Translations under genes and position numbers: made by a program
DNA from: Conexibacter woesei DSM 14684
GTDB lineage: Bacteria; Actinomycetota; Thermoleophilia; Solirubrobacterales; Solirubrobacteraceae
Length of the DNA stretch: 64,000 nt
NCBI RefSeq assembly: GCF_000025265.1
Contig: NC_013739.1
Location: forward strand, 2,418,001 to 2,482,000
Direction: 5' to 3'
The notes under the pieces: generated by a model
The model's database searches: none
Told to the model about the DNA's origin: nothing
Seen by the model: the letters and a program-made list of their open reading frames with translations, nothing else
Part shown: piece after piece, positions 26,771-33,342 of the stretch
Layout: the number at the start of each line of letters is the position of its first letter
How positions within the stretch are numbered: the stretch's first letter is position 1

Positions 26771-27787
26771 ATGCTCGCGCTGATCAAGCCGGACGCCGCA
26801 CCGGGACTGCGGCTCGAACACGTTCCCGCGCCCACGCCGCGCGACGGCGAGGTCCTGATCCGGGTGCTGCGCACGGGGATCTGCGGCACCGACATGCACA
26901 TCTACCGGTGGGACGGCTGGGCGCGCAGCACGATCGCCCCGCCGCTCGTGACCGGCCACGAGTTCGTCGGGACGGTCGTCGAGAACGCCTCCGACCGGCC
27001 GCTCGCGCCCGGCGACGTCGTCGGCGGGGAGAGCCACGTCGCCTGCAACGCGTGCCCGAGCTGCCGTGCCGGCGACTTCCACCTGTGCGACCGCACGAGC
27101 GTGATCGGCATCCACCGCGACGGCGCGTTCGCCGAGTACGTCGCGCTGCCGGCCGGGAACGTCTGGCCGTGGGCCGAGCCGGTCGACCTCGACGTCGCCG
27201 CGATCTTCGACCCCTTCGGCAACGCCGTCCACGCCGCGCTGCACTTCGACCTCGCCGGCGAGGACGTCGCGATCGCCGGCGCCGGGCCGATCGGGCTGAT
27301 GGCCGCCGCCGTCGCCCGCCACGCTGGCGCCCGCAGCGTGCTCGTCAGCGACGTCAGCGACTACCGGCTGGCGCTCGCGGACCGGCTCGGCGTGCCCGCT
27401 GCGCGCACGCTGTCCGAAGGCGGCGCGCAGCCGCCGCGGTTCTCGGTCGGGCTGGAGATGTCGGGCAGCGGCGCGGGGCTGCAGGAGCTGATCGACCAAC
27501 TCGTCCCAGGCGGCCGGCTCGCCGCTCTCGGCCTGACGAGCGACCGCGTCGAGCTGGACTGGTCGGCGGTCGTCACGAAGATGCTCACGATCCAGGGGAT
27601 CTTCGGGCGGCGGGTGTTCGAGACGTGGGACGAGATGAGCCGGCTGGTGCGCGAAGGGCTCGACATCGCACCGCTCGTCACGCACCGCTTCGCGTGCGAG
27701 GACTTCGAGCGCGCGTTCGCGGCGGTCGCGAGCCGCAGGTGCGGGAAGGTGATCCTCGACTGGGACGGAGGGACGAGATGCGCGTAG
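26771..27787 (+). CDS. tdh: Zinc-dependent dehydrogenase closely resembling L-threonine 3-dehydrogenase
   Basis: 338 residues, the length of E. coli Tdh (341). The catalytic zinc ligands are C38 (ICGTDMHIY) and the GHEF pair; the structural zinc is held by C92, C95, C98 and C106 in the same spacing as Tdh. IFDPFGNAVHAAL and the GAGPIGLMAAAVARHAGA Rossmann segment are also Tdh-like. Tdh oxidises threonine to 2-amino-3-ketobutyrate with NAD+. No CoA ligase (Kbl) follows; instead an FAD oxidoreductase overlaps by 10 bp. Function on threonine or a related 3-hydroxy-amino compound is inferred. Confidence 0.8.
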   Translation: MLALIKPDAAPGLRLEHVPAPTPRDGEVLIRVLRTGICGTDMHIYRWDGWARSTIAPPLVTGHEFVGTVVENASDRPLAPGDVVGGESHVACNACPSCRAGDFHLCDRTSVIGIHRDGAFAEYVALPAGNVWPWAEPVDLDVAAIFDPFGNAVHAALHFDLAGEDVAIAGAGPIGLMAAAVARHAGARSVLVSDVSDYRLALADRLGVPAARTLSEGGAQPPRFSVGLEMSGSGAGLQELIDQLVPGGRLAALGLTSDRVELDWSAVVTKMLTIQGIFGRRVFETWDEMSRLVREGLDIAPLVTHRFACEDFERAFAAVASRRCGKVILDWDGGTRCA

Positions 27788-29061
27788 GAATCGTCGGCGG
27801 CGGCGTCGCCGGACTCACGACCGCCTGGCTGCTCGCCGGAACGCACGACGTCGTCGTGCTGGAGGCACGTGGCCGGCTCGGCGGCAACGTGCGCGACGCG
27901 GACGTGGAGATCGACGGCGCCGAGCTGCGGATCGATGCCGGGGCGCAGCACATATCGCCGGAGCTGTTCCCCCGCTTCGCGCGGCTGCTGGAGCTGCTGG
28001 AGCTGGACGGCGACCTGATCCCGGCGCCGCAGTCGTTCACGCTCGCCGTCGAGGGCATGCCGCGCCCGCTCGTCGTCACGCCGCACACGCGCGCGGACGG
28101 CTGGCCGCGCGAGATCGTCGCCGACGGCCCGGAAGGCGCGGCGTTCGTCGCGTTCGTGACGCGCGCGGTCGAGCTGGAGGCGCAGGACGCGAGCTGGGAG
28201 ATCCCGCTCGCCGACGTCGTCGAAGCGATCCCCGCCACCACCGAGCAGCGCGAGCAGCTGATGTACGCCGCCTGCGCGGCGCTCGTCGGCTGCCGTGTCG
28301 AGGAGGCGCCGTCGCTGTCGGCGCGCGGGGCGACGGCGCTGCTGGCGCGTGTCCCGCCCGGCACCGCGCCGGACGAGGCGCCGCTGTGGCGCAACCTCCC
28401 CGGTGGTCTCGGGCGCGTCGTCGTCGCGCTCGCCGACGCCGTGCCGAACGGCGACGCGCGCGTCGGCGCACCGGTCGCGCAGATCCGCGCGGAGGGCACG
28501 GGCTTCGCGCTGCGCGACGGCGCCGGCGGCGCGCACCAGGTCGACCACGTCGTGCTCGCGCTGCCGCCGCTCGCCGCCGCGGAGCTGCTCGATCCGCTCG
28601 CCGGCAGCGGCGACCTCGTCGACGCGTTGCGCGCGTTCCGCTACGCCCCGGTCGAGATCGGCATCCACCGCGAGCCGCTGTTCATGCCGGCGCGGCGCGC
28701 CCATTGGTCGACGTACAACATCTCCGTCCACGACGGCTGGAGCGACGTCACGATCTGGCTCGGCCCGACCCACGGCGTCGACCTCTTCAAGAGCTGGATC
28801 GCCAACCGTTCCGTCCCAGACGACGAGCTGCTCGCGCGCGAGGCGTTCGAGCACCTCTGCGTCACCCCGGCGGCGGTGCGCGCGCGGAGGACGATCGCCC
28901 CGCGACAGGCGCAGGGCGGCATCTCGTTCGCCGGCCACCACCTCGTCGACGTCGAGTCGCAGGAGTCCGCCGTCGCCTCCGCCGTCGAGGTCGCGCGCCG
29001 TCTCGCCCCGGCGAGCCCGCGGCTCGACGCGCTGCTGGAGGGGCGCGCCGTGCGCGGCTGA
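27778..29061 (+). CDS. FAD-dependent amine oxidase/protoporphyrinogen-oxidase-like oxidoreductase
   Basis: 427 residues. FAD-binding GGGVAGLTTAWLL at residues 7-19, followed by VVVLEARGRLGGN, is the amino-oxidase/NAD(P)-binding-8 signature, and IDAGAQHI gives the second FAD contact. The C-terminal FAD loop (GGISFAGHHLVDVESQE) is present. Relatives desaturate or oxidise amines, carotenoids or porphyrinogens. No other haem genes are nearby, so a haem role is unlikely. Last gene of the 24672-29061 operon; its ATG lies inside the end of the dehydrogenase gene. Confidence 0.8.
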   Translation: MRVGIVGGGVAGLTTAWLLAGTHDVVVLEARGRLGGNVRDADVEIDGAELRIDAGAQHISPELFPRFARLLELLELDGDLIPAPQSFTLAVEGMPRPLVVTPHTRADGWPREIVADGPEGAAFVAFVTRAVELEAQDASWEIPLADVVEAIPATTEQREQLMYAACAALVGCRVEEAPSLSARGATALLARVPPGTAPDEAPLWRNLPGGLGRVVVALADAVPNGDARVGAPVAQIRAEGTGFALRDGAGGAHQVDHVVLALPPLAAAELLDPLAGSGDLVDALRAFRYAPVEIGIHREPLFMPARRAHWSTYNISVHDGWSDVTIWLGPTHGVDLFKSWIANRSVPDDELLAREAFEHLCVTPAAVRARRTIAPRQAQGGISFAGHHLVDVESQESAVASAVEVARRLAPASPRLDALLEGRAVRG

Positions 29062-29174
29062 GCCGGCGCCGCGCGCCGGCTGCGTCTGTGTCTCAGCGCG
29101 CGATGCTGATCGTGCGGCTCTCGGTGAAGAAGTCGCGCGCGGCGCGTCGAGGTGAGCGCGCGACCCGCGAACGT

Positions 29175-29190
29175 GTAGGTAAAAGCCTAC
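29175..29190. promoter_or_regulatory. Upstream operator of the VOC-arsR operon
   Basis: GTAGGTAAAAGCCTAC is an inverted repeat with 5 of 6 arm positions matching. It is an imperfect copy of the perfect site at 29200-29215; the two centres are 25 bp apart, roughly two and a half helical turns. It lies directly upstream of the -35 box. The likely ligand is the ArsR-family protein encoded in the same operon. Confidence 0.7.
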
Positions 29191-29192
29191 GC

Positions 29193-29222
29193 TTGACATG
29201 TAGGCAGATGCCTACCTATCAT
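29193..29222 (+). promoter_or_regulatory. Sigma-70-type promoter of the VOC-arsR operon, leaderless
   Basis: Consensus -35 TTGACA (29193-29198), 18-bp spacer and -10 TATCAT (29217-29222). The ATG of the first gene begins 7 nt after the -10 box, where transcription itself should start, and no ribosome site precedes it. The mRNA is therefore probably leaderless. The spacer is filled by a perfect operator. Confidence 0.8.
29200..29215. promoter_or_regulatory. Perfect operator in the promoter spacer of the VOC-arsR operon
   Basis: GTAGGCAGATGCCTAC has perfect 6-bp arms around AGAT and sits wholly between the -35 and -10 boxes. A dimeric repressor bound here would block RNA polymerase. The co-transcribed ArsR-family gene at 29592 is the natural candidate. 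Confidence 0.75.
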
Positions 29223-29228
29223 CGGCGC

Positions 29229-29588
29229 ATGACGATCTCCCGCATCCGCACCCTCACCGCACCCGTCGCCGATCAGGATCGAGCGCTCGCGTTCTACGTC
29301 GACAGCATGGGCTTCGAGGTCCGGACCGACACGGCGATGGGCGAGCTCCGCTGGCTGGAGGTGGCGCCGCCCGGCAGCGACACGGCGATCGTGCTCCACC
29401 CTGGGTTCGGCGGGATGCAGCTGCCCGCGTTGACGGGCGTGATCCTGGAGAGCGGCGACATCGACGCCGACACCGAGCGGCTCCGCGGCAGCGGCGTCGA
29501 GGTCGACGGTCCCAACGAGCTGCCGTGGGGCCGGCAGGCGACGTTCAGCGACCCGGACGGCAACGGGTTCGTGCTCTCGGCGGCCTGA
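29229..29588 (+). CDS. VOC-family (glyoxalase/bleomycin-resistance-like) protein
   Basis: 119 residues, a single vicinal-oxygen-chelate domain. It starts with the beta-strand and helix TAPVADQDRALAFYVDSMGFEV, and ends with FSDPDGNGFVLS, both typical. Position 29229 is chosen as start because it is the ATG at the expected transcription start. It precedes an ArsR regulator and an SRPBCC gene; VOC, ArsR and SRPBCC trios are common in actinobacteria, with unknown substrate. Could bind or convert a small toxic compound. Confidence 0.88.
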   Translation: MTISRIRTLTAPVADQDRALAFYVDSMGFEVRTDTAMGELRWLEVAPPGSDTAIVLHPGFGGMQLPALTGVILESGDIDADTERLRGSGVEVDGPNELPWGRQATFSDPDGNGFVLSAA

Positions 29589-29591
29589 CGC

Positions 29592-29939
29592 GTGGCTCAG
29601 CGCGCGCAGCCCTCGCCCGTCGACCGGCTGTTCGGCGCGCTCGCGAACCCGACGCGGCGCGACATCCTCGGCCTTCTGCTCGACGGGCCGCAGACGGTCA
29701 GCGCGATCGCCGAGCGCTACGAGATGGCCCGGCCGAGCGTCTCGGAGCACCTCCGCGTCCTGCGCGAGGCTGGGCTCGTCACCGAGACGCGCCACGGACG
29801 CTTCCGCCACATCGAGATCGCGCCCGGCCCGCTGCGGGACCTGCACGACTGGATGACTCCCTACGAGCGGTTCTGGCGCGAGCGCCTGCGTGACATGCAC
29901 GACGTGCTCGACCGTGAAGCGGCCGCGGAGGACAGATGA
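29592..29939 (+). CDS. ArsR-family winged-helix transcriptional regulator
   Basis: 115 residues. VDRLFGALANPTRRDILGLL opens the winged helix, and the recognition helix lies in ARPSVSEHLRVLREAGLV. The metal-binding ELCVCDL motif of true metal-sensing ArsR proteins is absent, so it belongs to the non-metal group that accompanies SRPBCC genes. GTG 29592 lies 3 nt after the VOC stop; the end overlaps the SRPBCC start by 4 bp. Likely represses its own operon through the two GTAGG(C/T)-type sites upstream. Confidence 0.9.
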   Translation: MAQRAQPSPVDRLFGALANPTRRDILGLLLDGPQTVSAIAERYEMARPSVSEHLRVLREAGLVTETRHGRFRHIEIAPGPLRDLHDWMTPYERFWRERLRDMHDVLDREAAAEDR

Positions 29940-30413
29940 CCGACGCGACCCCTGCCCGCGGGCACGACGACGACCTGCGCGTGATCGAGGTCGACGAGTT
30001 CTTCTCGCATTCGCCCGAGCGCGTCTGGGCGGCCCTGACCGAACCCGCGCTGATGCGGCAGTGGCTGATGGAGACCGACTTCCGCCCCCAGCTCGGTCAC
30101 CGCTTCACGTTCCACGCGCCGCCCAACCCCAAGACAGGGTTCAGCGGCGAGATCGCCTGCGAGGTGCTCGAGATCGAGCCGTGCAGGCGCCTGCGCATCA
30201 GCTGGAACGACGCAATCCGACGCGCTGCTGGACTGGACGGTTACCTGGACACTCGTGCCGGAGGGGCACGGCACGCGGCTGTTCATCGAGCACGCCGGCT
30301 TCGACCCCGACGACGCGCACCAGCAGCTCGCCCGCACGATCATGGGCGGCGGCTGGCGTTCGGGCGTGCTGCGACGCCTCACCGCGCTCCTCGATCGCGG
30401 GTCGCCAGGCTGA
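29936..30413 (+). pseudogene. SRPBCC (AHSA1-like) gene interrupted by a single-base frameshift
   Basis: The first 90 or so residues are a good AHSA1/SRPBCC start (VDEFFSHSPERVWAALTEPALMRQWL, then RRLRISWNDA). After 30213 the frame turns to arginine-rich nonsense and would stop at 30424. The rest of the domain continues in the +1 frame (LLDWTVTWTLVPEGHGTRLF, then IEHAGFDPDDAHQQLARTIM) and stops at 30411-30413. Removing one A from the AA at 30214-30215 restores an uninterrupted protein of about 158 residues reading WNDASDALLDWTV. Either a real recent loss or a sequencing error. The intact 3' half argues for a very recent event. Confidence 0.85.
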
Positions 30414-33221
30414 CTACCCGGTGACTCTCGGCGCTGCGCTGCGAGGCCGCACGACGGCTCTCGCGTGCGCGGGTCTGACTCTCTGGGCGATCGCGCGGGC
30501 ACGGTTGACGAGCAGACCGAGCAGGACTCTTCTGCGCAGCTGGGTGAGGACGTTGAACGTCCTCGCCTGGCCGCTGGTCAGGCTGGCGAGGTTCCAGCAG
30601 ACCTGACGGGCTCTGGGGAATCTTCTGGCGAGTCTGGTCGCGCCGAGCACGTCGAGCAGGCGCGGGAGGTTGTCGCACAGTCTCACGCGGCTGACGGTCT
30701 GCGGGCCGGCGTTGCGGATCACCATCGCGAACTGGAGTCTTCTGAGCGTGACTCTGCCGGCGGTCCGCCGTACGAGGTACTTGACGAGCACCATCGGCGC
30801 GTTGGGCGACGGTTCGGCGCCCGCGTACTGCGGCTGCGGCGGCGCCGGCGGCGCCAGCGGAGGCTCGACCGGCGGCTCGAGCGGTGGCTGCGGCGGCTCC
30901 GGTGGTCTCGGCGGTCTCGGTCTGTCGAAGCCGAAGTCGTAGCTGTGGTCGTTGTGACCGACGGGGTGGGCCGCGACGGAGGCGACGGAGCGGCCGTCGC
31001 GCTCGACGCCGTTGGAGTCGATCCGCGGGTTGGAGCCGGCGAACGCCTGCGTCACCGCCCAGCCGTCGAGCGACGACTGCGCGAGCGGGACGCGCACGCT
31101 GTACGGCGTGTCCGGCCCGATCGCAAAGACGTACTCGCCGCTGGAGTCCGTCGTCGTGTTGTCGATCACGACGCCGCTGTCGTCGAGCAGCTCGACGACG
31201 GTGTCGGCGACCGAACTCTCGCCGGCGTCCTGAAGCCCGTCGCTGTCGACGTCGTACCAGAGGCGGTTGCCGATCTGGACAGGTGCACGGCCGCTGTAGG
31301 CGTCGAGGTCGCCGAGCCCGTTCGCCTTCCCGAAGCCCTCGTTCGGCCCTTGGGTGACGTAGTTGCGCAGTCGCCGCGTGCGGATGCCGTCGGCGTTGTC
31401 GTACCACAGCAGCCCGTTGTCGTTGCTGATGTCGACGTCGGTCTGCGTCGTGAGCACGTCGCGGAAGCCGGGCAGCTGCAGCAAGCCGCCCTGATACTCG
31501 GTCGGCTGGGAGGTCGGCGCGGCGCCGGGGCGCGGGTCGTAGAAGTAGCCGCCTCTGGGCCCGATCGGCCCGTAGTTCGTGCCCGCGCCGAAGCCTCTGA
31601 CGCCGCCGACGACGCCGCCCGACTCGAGCTCGAAGCCGCCGCCGGCCGCGGGTGACGCGCGCAGCAGGTCGCCTTGGATCGTGGGGCTGATGCCGTTGCC
31701 GGACGGCGGGCCCTCGCCGCTCAGCGTGTTGCCGCTCATGTCGCCCATCAGGTCGCGGAAGCCGAGCTGCAGGCTGCCGTCGCCGAGCACCGAGATCGCG
31801 GTCAGCTGCGGGTAGGACTCGTCCTGCACCGAGGTCGTGGCGCCGTTGACGACGCGCGTGCCGCGGGTGGTGTCCGACGGCGTCAGCACCGTCGCGCCTC
31901 TCGGCGCCTGTGCGGCGAGCGACGCAGGCGTCGGCCACGGCTGCCAGCGGCTGCTGAAGAACTGCGTGCTGACCGCGCCGACCGGGATCCGCTCGTAGGC
32001 GAGCGGGACCGACAGCACCTGCGTGAAGCTCGGGCTGCCAGCAGGGTCGCCGACGCGGTAGACGACCGCTCTGAGGTCGGCCGTGCTCTGCGACGCGTCG
32101 GCGGCGCAGACGCCGCCGACGTAGGCGGCGCCGCTGACGCGGTCGAAGCCGACGGAGAACGGGCGCCACTCGCCGCCCTGGCAGCCCGGGTCGGGGATCG
32201 GCGTCGCGGCGGCCGGTCTGACCGGCGGCGTTGCGTCGAGCGGCAGCCGGTACAGCTGCTTGTCGAAGAGGTTGACGGTGTAGACGTTGCGGTTCTGCGG
32301 GTCGACCTCGACGGAGCCGAGCCCGCGCTTGCCGACCGGCTCCCACTGCATGTCGCGGTTCGCCGGCGCTGGGCCGGTCCAGTCGTCGATCGCTCTGCTC
32401 GTCGGGTGCGCGTCGGCCCCTGCCTGCAGATCTGCCCAGAGGCTGACCGCGCCGCCCTGCGTGACGCGGTGGATCGCGCCGGCGCCGGCCGGCGTCAGCC
32501 CGGTGTAGCGCTTGTAGTAAGCGCCCGCGTACAGCGCGCCGCCGCGCTGGTCGACCCCGAGCCCGAAGATGGTGCCGACCTCGCCGAATCTCGCCAGGAC
32601 CCGCCGTGACGGCTGGTTGCTCCACAGCGGCGGGGGCGGGCCGGGAGGCGCGTCACCGAGCGGCGTCGTGAAGTACGACAAGGCGCGGATCGCGTCCGCG
32701 CCGGTGTTTCTCGCGTCGGTCGGGCCGGCCCACTGCATCGGCAGGTAGACCTCGGGCGCGTCGAACGACCACTCGTGCGGGTGGTGGACGCCGAAGTCGG
32801 CGCCTCTGACGACGCTGCTCGCATCGACGAACTGCTCGTCGGAGCGCAGGCCGTTCAGCTGCCGCGTCGGCTGCCACGGCGAGGGCACCGTCAGCTCGAT
32901 CCGGACACGGCCGTCGGGTGCTCTCAGCGCGTAGCTGCCGTCGGCGGCCGTCGTCGCGGTGTCGGCGACCGCGCCGGTGCCGGTCAGCGCACGCACGGTC
33001 AGGCCGCCGACGCCGACGTCGACCGCACCGCTGTCGGGATCGGTGTCGCGCAGGCCGTTCGTGTCGTAGTCGTTGAAGACGCTGCCGGAGACCGTCGCAG
33101 CTCCCGCCGGCAGCGCGCACGCGAACACGACCGCCACCGCCGCGACGGGCGCCGACAACCTCCAACGCCTGCTGCGGTCCGTCGATCGGCTGCTGCGCGA
33201 CTCGGACATGCTCGCCCCCAT
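30414..33221 (-). CDS. Large secreted protein with SdrD-B-like and DUF11-like domains (copy A)
   Basis: About 935 residues. A Sec signal peptide (hydrophobic core, cleavage near ALPAGA-A at residue 41) is followed by an SdrD-B-like beta-sandwich with a Ca-loop-like DYDTNGLRDTD. Then comes a long region with blade-like repeats (GLGVDQRGGALYAGAYYKR, LGSVEVDPQNRNVYTVNL). A second SdrD-B-like domain (NRLWYDVDSDGLQDAGE), a Pro-rich linker and a DUF11-like domain of about 138 residues (VIRNAGPQTVSRVRLCDNLP) close the protein. There is no LPxTG or C-terminal membrane anchor. ATG 33209 and an upstream Met are alternative starts. Arginine is mostly AGA in the last domain. Function unknown, probably cell-envelope or matrix. 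Confidence 0.75.
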   Translation of the reverse strand: MGASMSESRSSRSTDRSRRWRLSAPVAAVAVVFACALPAGAATVSGSVFNDYDTNGLRDTDPDSGAVDVGVGGLTVRALTGTGAVADTATTAADGSYALRAPDGRVRIELTVPSPWQPTRQLNGLRSDEQFVDASSVVRGADFGVHHPHEWSFDAPEVYLPMQWAGPTDARNTGADAIRALSYFTTPLGDAPPGPPPPLWSNQPSRRVLARFGEVGTIFGLGVDQRGGALYAGAYYKRYTGLTPAGAGAIHRVTQGGAVSLWADLQAGADAHPTSRAIDDWTGPAPANRDMQWEPVGKRGLGSVEVDPQNRNVYTVNLFDKQLYRLPLDATPPVRPAAATPIPDPGCQGGEWRPFSVGFDRVSGAAYVGGVCAADASQSTADLRAVVYRVGDPAGSPSFTQVLSVPLAYERIPVGAVSTQFFSSRWQPWPTPASLAAQAPRGATVLTPSDTTRGTRVVNGATTSVQDESYPQLTAISVLGDGSLQLGFRDLMGDMSGNTLSGEGPPSGNGISPTIQGDLLRASPAAGGGFELESGGVVGGVRGFGAGTNYGPIGPRGGYFYDPRPGAAPTSQPTEYQGGLLQLPGFRDVLTTQTDVDISNDNGLLWYDNADGIRTRRLRNYVTQGPNEGFGKANGLGDLDAYSGRAPVQIGNRLWYDVDSDGLQDAGESSVADTVVELLDDSGVVIDNTTTDSSGEYVFAIGPDTPYSVRVPLAQSSLDGWAVTQAFAGSNPRIDSNGVERDGRSVASVAAHPVGHNDHSYDFGFDRPRPPRPPEPPQPPLEPPVEPPLAPPAPPQPQYAGAEPSPNAPMVLVKYLVRRTAGRVTLRRLQFAMVIRNAGPQTVSRVRLCDNLPRLLDVLGATRLARRFPRARQVCWNLASLTSGQARTFNVLTQLRRRVLLGLLVNRARAIAQRVRPAHARAVVRPRSAAPRVTG

Positions 33222-33342
33222 AGCGATCGGCCGAGAGACGTTCCTACCCATCGTTCGCACAGGACAGACGCGACACGGCGCAACAACGCACCAACCCTCT
33301 GGTTCCCTGCCCGAAGTTGGCTCGGCTGCGCTCCCGACCGGC

